Shown: positions 46,501 through 55,210, counted from the first letter of the stretch. The stretch: 64,000 nt of DNA from Lederbergia panacisoli (GCF_024626525.1 NZ_JANJGU010000005.1:165077-229076), one strand, 5' to 3'. Notes: a model not told the origin generated them from the letters alone. Made by a program: numbers and translations.

Positions 46501-47477
46501 TTAAGCCCTTCCTTTCTTCTTTGCAAAGAGAGAGCATCCTTTAGATGTCTTTGTACAATATCAACTTCTTCTATCTTCCATTGAAGTTCATCTACCCAGA
46601 TTTTCTGAAGATCATCCACTTTTACATATAAGGAAAGCTCATTTGTATCCTTGTATACATTCTCAAGCCTATGGATAAAATCAAGGGAGTAGTCCCGAAT
46701 GTTTCGATAAATTAACGTGGATTTATAAGGGTATTGGAGTTTCAAAAAATTGTTGATATCCTTATATGCTATAAACTTCTGAACATTTCTTAAATAAAAT
46801 CTTGGAACAATATAATTAATTGACCAGTTTTTATCCGCATCTTTTTTTAGATTTACTTCAATATCAAAATCTCCTCCATCTTTCGTTTGAAAAAGAAGAT
46901 AAGGCTGGACAATGTTTTCTTCCTGTCTTTGTAATTCCTTAATAAAATCCCTTAATTTTTCCCGGCTTTCTTCCCTTGTTTCACCTTTGCCAGTAATAAA
47001 ATAGTGATCCCCTTTCTGTTCGATTAAGTAGTTATAAGATTCAAATGTAGGCTTTACTACTACTTTCCTAAATTCCTTAAGAACTCTAAGTAATTGTCCA
47101 GATGATCTTATTTTTACACAAGGTATTAAGTCATTTTGAAAGCCATCATTTTGAAGTTTTTCATAGATTGTCCATCTATGTTTTCCTAAGTAACCCAATG
47201 CCGGGAATGGCACTATTAATTGTCTCCAACGTGAATCCTCTTCTTTTATAAGATTGTTATTCGCTACAATCAGCAATTTGGGCAGTGAAGAATTTTTCTT
47301 ACGCCATCCTTCATCAATAAAAATATGACCTTTTACGGTCTTAGTACTCCAATTGATTGTCTCCTCTGTAAAAAAAATAAGTTCTATCCCAAGGTTTCTG
47401 GCCTCTTGGCCGTATAATTGATAAAGATCATCCTTCAAAAGCATTCCTTTCGGGTATAACAACCCAATTTCATTCAT
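46497..47477 (-). CDS. Divergent YheC/D-type ATP-grasp protein
   Basis: The 326-residue protein aligns in outline with YheC/YheD endospore-coat-associated ATP-grasp proteins: a Rossmann-like start (EIGLLYPKGML), HIFIDEGW, a WTIYEKLQNDGFQNDLIP segment and ILQP-like NIVQPYLLF. Catalytic elements look eroded: the Lys-Gly loop reads VVKPTFESYNYLIE without the usual glycines, and the expected metal-binding EVNWRPG reads DELQWKIEE. It may bind rather than catalyse. ATG at 47477 after AGAGGTG is chosen over GTG 47486. It overlaps the MurF-like gene by 4 bases. Confidence 0.7.
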   Translation of the reverse strand: MNEIGLLYPKGMLLKDDLYQLYGQEARNLGIELIFFTEETINWSTKTVKGHIFIDEGWRKKNSSLPKLLIVANNNLIKEEDSRWRQLIVPFPALGYLGKHRWTIYEKLQNDGFQNDLIPCVKIRSSGQLLRVLKEFRKVVVKPTFESYNYLIEQKGDHYFITGKGETREESREKLRDFIKELQRQEENIVQPYLLFQTKDGGDFDIEVNLKKDADKNWSINYIVPRFYLRNVQKFIAYKDINNFLKLQYPYKSTLIYRNIRDYSLDFIHRLENVYKDTNELSLYVKVDDLQKIWVDELQWKIEEVDIVQRHLKDALSLQRRKEGLK

Positions 47478-47575
47478 CAGGTTCACCTCTTTAAGTAATC
47501 ATATCTGTCTTTTTCACCTTATGCATTGCTTCGGTGCTTTGCTTGTATCTTTGTCTGAATAGGGCAGGAATACGA

Positions 47576-48901
47576 TTAATGTTCAAGAAGCCTCTCGTCC
47601 TTTATAAATTGATATATATTGCGATACATTGTTTTATCCTCTAACATGTAAAACATAGCTAAATCAGGAGCAAAATTTGCTTCAATTATCATAATGTCGC
47701 CTTGACTGGTTAGACCTATATCAAAGCCAATAATTTTAATTTTTGTATTTCCTGTATACAGTTTTCTAGCTGCAGAAATACAGATCTCACCAATTTTTCT
47801 TTCAAGGATAAAAGAATTTAAATGGGAAATATTTGAAGCAGGAATAGCATCATGTAGTATTAGCACCTTTTCGGCTACATTTGTAATAAAGAATTCTTTG
47901 CTGGCTACTTTTACTGCTTTTCCGGTTACTTTCCATAAGTCATTACTTTTTTGTACAATAACCCTAACATCCAATGGGCAATCATTAATAGTTGCCAATG
48001 GTAGTTTTTCTTGGATTAAATAATATTTTTTAGTTAAAAAATGACTTTGAAGATAGTCAAACATTTCTTCCATGGATGTTCTAATTATCTTTTTTCTGCC
48101 AGAATGGAGTTCAAACGTTTCACTGTCGTTTGCGGTGATTTTGACGATTCCTTTTCCTTCTTGTCCGTTATATGGTTTCAAGATTACTTGATTGTACTTT
48201 TTTATATAATCATAGAACGTTACTTTCGTTAATAAATCTGTTTTTGGAATTAAAGGAAAAAGTGTGTCAACACTTGATAAAATATTCTTCTGGTCCCATT
48301 TACTATTGGAATAATGAAAGATCACATCCCGTATCCAAATTCCGCCTTTTAAATCGTACAGAATCTCTATTACCATCGTATTGCAATCTGGGAAGTGCTC
48401 ACCCAGTTTTTTTGCTGTTAATATTGATAGCTGTTCAATCTTTTGAAGAAAATACATATAAAAAAAACGACCAAATACCGAGCTATACATTTCTGTCTTT
48501 GAAATGTATTTCCAATCTGAATTTGCTGAATCACGATGGACTGTTACATAATATTGAAAAGGGCTTTGAAAGAAGCGAGAAGGAAGTTTTTTGGGTTGAA
48601 TAATATAATGTTTTTGATTTATTGTCCTAGTTTTTAGGTTTTGGTACAGCTTCTCTTTGTCTAAACACTTCAAAGTATTAGTTTGCGTTTGTATTGTAAA
48701 TGCATTATTTTCAGTTGTTATCAATATTTCACCAGGACCATATGTTGGTCTAATCTCAACAGCTTTATATTTTTCTAAAAAAGTAAACAATGAATTTCTT
48801 GTAAAAATCATTGTTTCTAATAGATACTTCCGTATAGATTTCTCAGAAGATAAGATCTTATATTGGCCAAACCTCCCTCTACTAATATGCAAAATATTCA
48901 T
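47576..48901 (-). CDS. YheC/D-type ATP-grasp protein
   Basis: The 441-residue protein belongs to the YheC/YheD family. The N-terminal 210 residues are a family-specific domain. The ATP-grasp core has VILKPYNGQEGKGIVKI (nucleotide-binding loop, about residue 240), YLIQEKLPLATING-type strand, DVRVIVQ and the metal-binding end IGFDIGLTSQGDIMIIEANFAPD with the E-x-N pair. B. subtilis YheC and YheD localise to the spore coat; ATP-grasp enzymes join a carboxylate to an amine via acyl phosphate. The start (ATG 48901) is uncertain: no well-spaced ribosome binding site precedes it, and TTG 48892 is an option. Confidence 0.75.
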   Translation of the reverse strand: MNILHISRGRFGQYKILSSEKSIRKYLLETMIFTRNSLFTFLEKYKAVEIRPTYGPGEILITTENNAFTIQTQTNTLKCLDKEKLYQNLKTRTINQKHYIIQPKKLPSRFFQSPFQYYVTVHRDSANSDWKYISKTEMYSSVFGRFFYMYFLQKIEQLSILTAKKLGEHFPDCNTMVIEILYDLKGGIWIRDVIFHYSNSKWDQKNILSSVDTLFPLIPKTDLLTKVTFYDYIKKYNQVILKPYNGQEGKGIVKITANDSETFELHSGRKKIIRTSMEEMFDYLQSHFLTKKYYLIQEKLPLATINDCPLDVRVIVQKSNDLWKVTGKAVKVASKEFFITNVAEKVLILHDAIPASNISHLNSFILERKIGEICISAARKLYTGNTKIKIIGFDIGLTSQGDIMIIEANFAPDLAMFYMLEDKTMYRNIYQFIKDERLLEH

Positions 48902-48992
48902 CCCCTAACATATGTGTATATTACTTTATTCGGTTTCAGCGTAAATTTCTTGGATATTTTGGCAAAAAGAAGGGGGGAGAGCATAAATGGAA

Positions 48993-49019
48993 AACCCCTC
49001 AGTCGATTACTGAGGGGTT
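48993..49019 (-). terminator. Terminator of the 146-residue structural-like gene
   Basis: Perfect 11-bp stem AACCCCTCAGT / ACTGAGGGGTT with 5-base loop; the minus-strand product continues TTTT. It is the strongest terminator in the island. Confidence 0.85.
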
Positions 49020-49028
49020 AAAAATTAA

Positions 49029-49469
49029 TTAAGCTTCTTCGTTACAACCGAGGGCTACAATCGACCCTTGAGGTACAGGAGCTGCGCCGTTTTGGTCAAA
49101 GAAACCTGTGATGACAAAGCTCTGAACATTGTCATTAGCTGCTGATGCTACTTCATCTCTAAATACTGCTTCAAAGGAATATTGTTGATCATTGACCAGC
49201 CCTGTTCCTTGTACTGTAATAACACAGTTTTGACCTTCTTGTTTACATGTCACAGATGTAATGGCATTTGCTGTAAATAAGAAATTGTTAATTCCAACTT
49301 CCGCTTCATGGAAACTCAATGTTAGTGTTGAAGTTTCGAGCGAGTTTGCGCACACATCGGCAGTGTAGGTTAGATCTCCTTTTGTTGTTCCCGTTTGACT
49401 AGTAAACTTTACATTATTATTTGCGGAGAATGCATTTACTAAAACACCACAATTACATACTACACCCAT
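49029..49469 (-). CDS. Cysteine-tagged beta-rich protein of unknown function (possible spore-surface protein)
   Basis: The 146-residue protein starts MGVVCNCG and ends ALGCNEEA, with further Cys at about 43, 86 and 92. Between lies a sequence of alternating Thr/Val/Phe residues (TSTLTLSFHE, CVITVQGTGL, YSFEAVFRD, SFVITGFFD) that suggests an all-beta domain. It has no signal peptide and no membrane segment, which fits a mother-cell protein deposited on the spore. AAAGGGGGT lies before the ATG and a strong terminator follows, so it may be a separate, highly expressed unit. I recognise no family; a link to spore appendage or coat proteins is only a guess. Confidence 0.6.
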   Translation of the reverse strand: MGVVCNCGVLVNAFSANNNVKFTSQTGTTKGDLTYTADVCANSLETSTLTLSFHEAEVGINNFLFTANAITSVTCKQEGQNCVITVQGTGLVNDQQYSFEAVFRDEVASAANDNVQSFVITGFFDQNGAAPVPQGSIVALGCNEEA

Positions 49470-49519
49470 AAACGATACCCCCTTTCTAAAAGGATATTAC
49501 AATATATTACAGGGGAACG

Positions 49520-50944
49520 TTATTCGACAATGTCTTTGTCCCTAGTTGATTGTACATTTTTCTTTGATTGGTTTTTCCTGATTCTCCCTGCAAGTTCAAT
49601 GATAGCGTTACTATACATATCACCTTTAATTAGTATAATAGTATTTTTATTTACCATTTTTCTTAATAAATTGTAAACGAGTATTTTATTGTTAAATGTA
49701 TAAACTTTTGATTTAAAACCACATTTTACTGCATGGTCTGCGATTATTTTTGCATGCATACCAATTGTTATAAGTACATCTATATTATGATTATTTACAA
49801 TTTCCCCGGCCTTCTCATGAATATAAAATCCCCAAGATCCTACATCTGTAATCGTTCCAATGATGGCTACCTTTTTTTTTCCTGTCCCAATTTCATCTAA
49901 TACTTTGAGAGCTGCTTCTAGAGATGTTGTTGTAATACTCCATGTATCATCTATGATTGTAGAGTCATTTATACCATCTACAACTTGTAATTGTTTGTTG
50001 AATTTACGGTATGTTTTTAGGCGAAGAGCTGCTTCTGAAGGATTGATTCCAATTTCGTTGACGGCTGCAAGGGCGGCAAGAGCATTATATACCTGGTGCT
50101 CACCATATCCAGGAACATAAATCGGATAATCTTTTTGTTTAAACTCCAATGTGAATTTCATCCCATTATTACTATATTGAATATTTTTAGCGATAAAATG
50201 GCTAGAAGCTGATTTTCCAACTTTGATTATTTGACCGCGAAAATGTGTAAAATCAATTTTTTTACTATTTTCATCTTCCGAGTTGATGATAAGTACCCCT
50301 TTATTATCGAGTGCATCCAGCATTTCGCCTTTTGCTTTAATGTATTCTGCAGGGGATTTGCATTTATTTAAATGATGTTCACCTATATTTGTAATAATGC
50401 CTATAGTAGGTTTGAAGTATTCACAAGCACGTAAAACATCCCCCGGGGAACCGACAGCCGTTTCAAAAACCCCCGCTTCCGTATTATCATCAATGCTTAA
50501 TAAGTATTGTAAATGTGCCGTACGGGAGTTACTAGTTATGCCTGTTGCTGTAATACTTTTATCAAAAGACAATATGTGCTTTATCATTTCTTTCGTCGTT
50601 GTTTTTCCTGAAGTACCTGTAACTGCAACAACTGGCAAATTAAAAAGACTGCGATAGTAACGGACGAATTTCCAATACGCTTTATCCGTATCGTCAACCT
50701 GTATGATCGTTACTCCATCAGTTTGCATACTCCGATTAATATTCCGATGCGTGACAATCACTAAAGGAAAAAATTCTTTTATATGATTGAAATTAACAAT
50801 TCTCTTTTTTGAAAAAAAAATTGTATGCTTCTTATTTATATGTTTTAAGCGATATGCGCCATGATGAACTTTGGTCTCATCGGATCCGAAAAGTAAATTT
50901 CCAGAAAGGATGGTTCTGATCTGTCTAACCTCTAAGGGCTTCAT
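49520..50944 (-). CDS. MurF-like ligase with a variant N-terminal domain
   Basis: The 474-residue protein has full MurF-like length. An N-terminal domain (residues about 1-100: MKPLEVRQIRTILSGNLLFG...) resembles the substrate-binding domain of MurF. The ATPase domain has VTGTSGKTTTKEMI (about 113-126), TNIGEHHLNKCKSPAEYIKAKGEML, and DDTWSITTTSLEAALKVL in place of MurF's DDxYNANPxS. It ends with ILIKGDMYSNAIIELAGRIRK. The altered active-site loop and the location in an accessory island argue against it being the cell-wall MurF. Its best-supported role is amide-bond formation with an unknown acceptor. The start is ATG 50944 after AAAGGGAG on the minus strand. Confidence 0.8.
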   Translation of the reverse strand: MKPLEVRQIRTILSGNLLFGSDETKVHHGAYRLKHINKKHTIFFSKKRIVNFNHIKEFFPLVIVTHRNINRSMQTDGVTIIQVDDTDKAYWKFVRYYRSLFNLPVVAVTGTSGKTTTKEMIKHILSFDKSITATGITSNSRTAHLQYLLSIDDNTEAGVFETAVGSPGDVLRACEYFKPTIGIITNIGEHHLNKCKSPAEYIKAKGEMLDALDNKGVLIINSEDENSKKIDFTHFRGQIIKVGKSASSHFIAKNIQYSNNGMKFTLEFKQKDYPIYVPGYGEHQVYNALAALAAVNEIGINPSEAALRLKTYRKFNKQLQVVDGINDSTIIDDTWSITTTSLEAALKVLDEIGTGKKKVAIIGTITDVGSWGFYIHEKAGEIVNNHNIDVLITIGMHAKIIADHAVKCGFKSKVYTFNNKILVYNLLRKMVNKNTIILIKGDMYSNAIIELAGRIRKNQSKKNVQSTRDKDIVE

Positions 50945-51222
50945 AATGAAAATACACTCCCTTTCACGTTAGACATAATATGAATGAATTAATATCTTGG
51001 TTGTACGAATATCCTTATTCATCCTTTATAATTTATGGCTGCGAAATACTTAATCTTTACAATGCTAAGGTTGAGTAGAAATCAACATATAAATATTACT
51101 GCGTAAAAAGACTAATTTTCGTATTAATCGGTCCTTTATGATAGGTAACTATACATAAAACGGTTTGTTTCATAAATATATATCGAGTTGTTTTTATTGA
51201 AGTTTATTAGGGAGTGGGCCGG

Positions 51223-52443
51223 TTGAAAACGATAATCTTTATAGGTACAAATAAATCTGGATCAAGCAGGGAGGCAATTAAGGCTGCAGAACAATTAGGT
51301 TACTTTATCATTCTTTTTACGAAAAATGAAAGACAGATTCAACAAAGGGAAGAATATAAAGATGTTCATGAAATGATTTTGGTGGATACAAATAACTTTG
51401 TTAAAATGAAAAATGAAATAATTAAATTAAAGCAAAGAGGGAATGAAATTCTCTCGGTTGTTAGTTTTCTAGATTCCTATGTTCATATTGCTTCCAAACT
51501 TTGTGATGAATTTTGTAAAAATTATACATCAACGAGGGCAATAGAAATGATGGAAAATAAAGAAGAAACTCGATCGTTTTTAAAGGATCAAAGCTATACG
51601 CCAAAATTCGCTATCATTAATCCAGGTGACTCTTTAGATTCCGTTATTGAAAAAATGACCTTTCCAGTAATTGTTAAGTCTCCTAAATCAACAGGATCTA
51701 AAGATGTGTTATATGCTGCGAATAAAAATGAATATATGAGACATGTCAAAATTTTGCAAGAAAAAAACCAGAATGAAACAATGATTGTCGAGGAATACAT
51801 TGAAGGAAAACAATACTTAGTTGAAGCAATGGTTCACAATAATAATATTATGATTGCAGGGATTATCGAGCAAGAAATTATTCGAGGTAAAAGATTTATC
51901 ATAACAGGATATGGAGTTCTAGTAGATCCTCCAGGGTTTTTAAAGTCTGGAATTGAAAAGGTATTGAATTCGGTTGTCTCGGAATTCAATATTAAAAATG
52001 GGGTTCTCCATCTCGAACTAAGAAGTACAGGTCGTGGATTAAAAATAATTGAAATTAACCCTAGAATTTCTGGCGGGGCTATGAACAACATGCTAAAAGC
52101 AGCGTTTGGTTTTAGTCTTGTCGAGGAAACATTAAAGTTATATTTGGGAGATACACCTTTAATAGAACGTAAAGAAAAAAATCATATATTTACACAATAT
52201 GTGATTCTAACAAAAAAAGGTATTTTAGAAAGGGTAACAGGAAGAGGAAAAGCAAAAAAGTCACCAGGTGTGGTTGAAGTATATATTAAGCCGAAAAAAG
52301 GGACTCGACTAACTCCTCCATTATCTTTAGGGCATCGATACGCATATGTCATTGCGACAGGGAACAATTTGGCTGAAGCAAAAAGACACGCCAAAAAAGC
52401 AGCAAAAGAAATTACATTCCATTTAAAAGAGGACACCGAGTAA
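51223..52443 (+). CDS. L-amino-acid-ligase-like ATP-grasp protein A
   Basis: The 406-residue protein is built like BacD/YwfE L-amino-acid ligases: a Rossmann-like domain (KTIIFIGTNKSGSSREAI), a linker with EMMENKEETRSFLKDQ, an ATP-grasp domain with PVIVKSPKSTGSKDVLYA and IVEEYIEGKQYLVEAMV, the metal-binding HLELRS and IEINPRISGGAM, and a C-terminal domain with GHRYAYVIATGNNLAEAKRHA. Such enzymes ligate amino acids to dipeptides. TTG at 51223 is 8 bases after GGGAG; the same MxTIIFIG start is found in its paralogue at 55316-56533. It is the only plus-strand gene inside the island. Confidence 0.82.
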   Translation: MKTIIFIGTNKSGSSREAIKAAEQLGYFIILFTKNERQIQQREEYKDVHEMILVDTNNFVKMKNEIIKLKQRGNEILSVVSFLDSYVHIASKLCDEFCKNYTSTRAIEMMENKEETRSFLKDQSYTPKFAIINPGDSLDSVIEKMTFPVIVKSPKSTGSKDVLYAANKNEYMRHVKILQEKNQNETMIVEEYIEGKQYLVEAMVHNNNIMIAGIIEQEIIRGKRFIITGYGVLVDPPGFLKSGIEKVLNSVVSEFNIKNGVLHLELRSTGRGLKIIEINPRISGGAMNNMLKAAFGFSLVEETLKLYLGDTPLIERKEKNHIFTQYVILTKKGILERVTGRGKAKKSPGVVEVYIKPKKGTRLTPPLSLGHRYAYVIATGNNLAEAKRHAKKAAKEITFHLKEDTE

Positions 52444-52454
52444 CGGTGTCCTTT
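52430..52454. terminator. Hairpin between convergent ligase genes
   Basis: AGGACACCG / CGGTGTCCT, 9-bp stem spanning the stop of the plus-strand gene and ending 7 bases before the stop of the minus-strand fusion. Confidence 0.7.
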
Positions 52455-52460
52455 CCTTAA

Positions 52461-54626
52461 TTAACCGTATTTTTTCTCTAAAAACTTTACGGTTTCAAAC
52501 ATATTTGTTTTGCTTGCACCTTTTACTAAAATTGTATCATTATTTCGAACGATTTTTGAGAGTAAATCATGTAATTTATTCTTATCTGTAAAATGATGCA
52601 CTCTTTGCGAAGAAAATCCTTTTGCTTTTGCGTGATTGCTTATTTCATCTGTTCTAAAACCATATGTGATTAGATAGTCAACTTTTTTGCTTAATACATA
52701 CTCGGCAACTTTCCGGTATTCTGCTTCTCTTAAGTCACCGAGTTCTCTCATTTGTCCAATAATCGCAATTGACCGGTTCCTTCCAATATTGGATAGAACA
52801 TCAATCGCTGCACGAACCCCTTGGGGATGAGAGTGAACCGTATCATCAATGACGGTAATGTTATTTTTCAAATTGTAAATGGTTAATCTTCTTGGTGGCT
52901 TTTTAAAGATTAATCCTGCTTTAATATCCATCGGGGAAAATCCTAGCTGGTCTGCAACTGCAATTGCATTAAGAGCATTATAAACATGATGTTCACCTAG
53001 GATAGGAATATATAGTTGGATTACTTTACCTTGCAATCTCATTTTAAATTCCATGCCTTCTTGAGCATATTTTACATCATAGGCCCTATAATCCGCGGCT
53101 GACTTAATTCCAACCGTTAAGATTTTCCCATTGAATCTATCAGTCTCCAAATACCTAGAATTAGCATCATCTTTATTCACGATGAGCAAGCCTTGCTGAT
53201 CCATTCCGTGGATTAACTCTGACTTGGCATGGGCCACTCCTCTAATATCACTATTGAAGTTTCCAACATGTGCTAGACCGATATTTGTTACAATACTTAT
53301 ATTAGGTTTAATGATTTTACAATGTTCGGTAATGATACCTGGGTAGGCCATTCCATACTCTAATACTACTGCTTCATGTGATGAGTCGATTAGTTCCTTA
53401 TGCTTTTTCGTATGATCAGTTGTATTCCAGTAATCCTTCGATTCAAAAACATTCCATTTTTTTGAAAGAATGGATGCAAGAAAAGCCTTTGAAGTTGTTT
53501 TACCTGCACTTCCTGTAATCGCAATGATCGGAAGTTCTCTTTGCTCTTTATTCTTTTCTCTTTTTAGTTGTCTAATTTTGGCTTTTATGGTTTGTTGATT
53601 TTTAGCTAAGTACATAGCGTATCGAATAGAATTCGTCACAACATCTAATTCTAAGTAAAAAGCAGGAGGACAACCTGGTCGCCAGTTTACTTCATAAATC
53701 CATATTTTATGATTTTTATCCAACCCGACATCTATGCCAATTTCATCGATGATTTCATCGTAAAGTACCATTTGCAGCTCATCTAAGTGTTTAGCAAGTG
53801 ATAAAGCAAAATGCTCTAGTGTTCGTTTAATATTAAATGCTTCATCTTTAAATTCCTGTTCCAAGAACGGCTCTAAATAAATCGTATATCCACCATTATT
53901 AATGTTTGCAATTATGGATCCCATCGGAGCTATCCGTGGATATATAGTCGTGATTACCCAATTTCCTTCTCCATTTTTTTGAACGTGGAGTCTAAAATCA
54001 AAAACTTGCCCAGACTCAGTTACCGAAGTTATATATGGTTGTAAAATATATATACCGGTTTTTACCTTATCCTTAATGAGATTAGTTAATTGTTGAGTTG
54101 TATAAAATCTGCTGTTTGAATCTGTTTGTACTTGGAACCCATTTGATTTTTTAGTAATGAAATAAATTCCTTTACCTTTTCGTCCATCTATTGGTTTAAA
54201 AACCACTTTATCAAAGGCCGCAATATATTTAAAAAAACTATCGCTGGATTTAATGATTTCCGATGGAATGAGATAATTCGAAAATTCCTTTGCATCATTC
54301 AATCTTTTTTGGACATTCCATTTATTCCCGATTGAGTGAGTAGTAAAAGGAATTTTATCTTTTAATTTTTGTATGATATCTTTAGACTTGTTTAGCTTTT
54401 CTGGGCTCCCTGCATTATAAATAACATCAGGGAAAGGCATTGTCTTTTCTACCCATTTTCCGTTTTCGTACACCTGACCTTTAATTGTACTGTTGGCAAA
54501 ATTCACTTTACCGGGGGAAAAGTAGAAAAATGTTGCACCTTCCGCTTTAGCCACTGCGGCATAAGCATATGATTTAATGACCGTTTTTGGATCTTTCCGA
54601 TGATGTAACATTCCTATCAATGTCAT
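52461..54626 (-). CDS. ATP-grasp (YheC/D) - MurF-like ligase fusion protein
   Basis: The 721-residue protein joins two ligases. Residues about 1-350 form an intact YheC/D ATP-grasp: MTLIGMLHHRKDP, VVFKPIDGRKGKGIYFITK, YILQPYITSV, DFRLHVQKN and IDVGLDKNHKIWIYEVNWRPGCP. Residues about 370-721 form a MurF-like ligase without UDP-binding domain: IAITGSAGKTTSKAF, TNIGLAHVGNFNSD, AKSELIHGMDQ, DDTVHSHPQGVRAAID, IGQMRELGD, ILVKGASKTNMFETVKF. The order ATP-grasp then Mur ligase is that of cyanophycin synthetase. ATG 54626, 8 bases after AAAGGAG, is chosen over an upstream ATG at 54674. Terminal product unknown. Confidence 0.85.
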   Translation of the reverse strand: MTLIGMLHHRKDPKTVIKSYAYAAVAKAEGATFFYFSPGKVNFANSTIKGQVYENGKWVEKTMPFPDVIYNAGSPEKLNKSKDIIQKLKDKIPFTTHSIGNKWNVQKRLNDAKEFSNYLIPSEIIKSSDSFFKYIAAFDKVVFKPIDGRKGKGIYFITKKSNGFQVQTDSNSRFYTTQQLTNLIKDKVKTGIYILQPYITSVTESGQVFDFRLHVQKNGEGNWVITTIYPRIAPMGSIIANINNGGYTIYLEPFLEQEFKDEAFNIKRTLEHFALSLAKHLDELQMVLYDEIIDEIGIDVGLDKNHKIWIYEVNWRPGCPPAFYLELDVVTNSIRYAMYLAKNQQTIKAKIRQLKREKNKEQRELPIIAITGSAGKTTSKAFLASILSKKWNVFESKDYWNTTDHTKKHKELIDSSHEAVVLEYGMAYPGIITEHCKIIKPNISIVTNIGLAHVGNFNSDIRGVAHAKSELIHGMDQQGLLIVNKDDANSRYLETDRFNGKILTVGIKSAADYRAYDVKYAQEGMEFKMRLQGKVIQLYIPILGEHHVYNALNAIAVADQLGFSPMDIKAGLIFKKPPRRLTIYNLKNNITVIDDTVHSHPQGVRAAIDVLSNIGRNRSIAIIGQMRELGDLREAEYRKVAEYVLSKKVDYLITYGFRTDEISNHAKAKGFSSQRVHHFTDKNKLHDLLSKIVRNNDTILVKGASKTNMFETVKFLEKKYG

Positions 54627-54730
54627 TGCATAATCTCCTTTTTCATTTCTTAAATCCTTGTATATTAGATTCATTTTCTTTTTCTTTTGTAACTGACAGA
54701 CGTGTAGTTTTAGTGTGATCGCAGCTATAA

Positions 54731-54763
54731 AAAAATCACCCTACATATTTCTAGAGTGAATTT
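54731..54763 (-). terminator. Terminator of the CotY/CotZ-like gene
   Basis: On the minus strand AAATTCACTCTA and TAGGGTGATTTTT form an imperfect stem ending in seven T. Confidence 0.65.
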
Positions 54764-54769
54764 GCTGTA

Positions 54770-55210
54770 TTACCACTTTTGTTCAATAATAATCTTTCTT
54801 TTTATATAATCTGTATCTAAGGGCTGAATACCGTTTATTTGTGATAAATCAATGATAGTTGATGAGGATGTTTTTTTTAATACGATTAGTTCGTCGATTG
54901 AAAGGGTATTTTTTCCGTGGATATCGAATGGCCGAAGCAAAGAAATATTGGCTCTTCCGCTTTCATCATCGATCGATTCAATGCGAAAATAGTTGGTTAC
55001 AAATGTTTCATTATTATAAATCGCATCCCTTCCGATTCGATGTAATAAGCCGTTATGTGTATACATTATGAAAGGGATTGTATCTACTCCTACTAAATCT
55101 GCGAGCTTACTACCGAAATATTTTGATGATGATTCTGTTAATAAATCCTGCAATCCTTTTAGTTCAACTAACGCGTTGTATATAGTGTGCTTTTCGTTTT
55201 GACTAGGCAA
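54770..55210 (-). CDS. Cysteine-free CotY/CotZ family spore crust protein homologue
   Basis: The 146-residue protein aligns along its length with B. subtilis CotY and CotZ: an ALVELKGLQDLL helix, DTIPFIMYTHNG (CotY: DTIPFLVF), NYFRIESIDDESGRANISLLRPFDIHGKNTLS (CotY: FRVEKL...ATLSILRPVDVKGDTLS) and KKTSSSTIIDLSQINGIQPLD. CotY and CotZ are cysteine-rich and build the outermost crust lattice of the spore; this protein has no cysteine at all. Start is TTG at 55210 after GAGGGGG. A SigK-like -10 (AATATAATA, minus strand at 55247-55255) lies upstream. Identification is from remembered family sequences. Confidence 0.78.
   Translation of the reverse strand: MPSQNEKHTIYNALVELKGLQDLLTESSSKYFGSKLADLVGVDTIPFIMYTHNGLLHRIGRDAIYNNETFVTNYFRIESIDDESGRANISLLRPFDIHGKNTLSIDELIVLKKTSSSTIIDLSQINGIQPLDTDYIKRKIIIEQKW

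Noticed and set aside
48172..48603. 143-codon plus-strand frame in the ligase island
   Set aside because: Antisense to a YheC/D-type gene that has clear domain motifs; no start signal.
48906..48914. CATATGTTA (minus strand), a perfect SigK -10, before the 441-residue ATP-grasp gene
   Set aside because: It ends only 4 bases before the assigned ATG, which would leave no leader for ribosome binding; either the gene start is wrong or the match is accidental, so it is not called a promoter.
49520..50944. Annotation of the 474-residue ligase as the cell-wall MurF
   Set aside because: Active-site loop differs from MurF, no ddl or other mur/dcw genes are near, and two further MurF-like modules lie in the same island.
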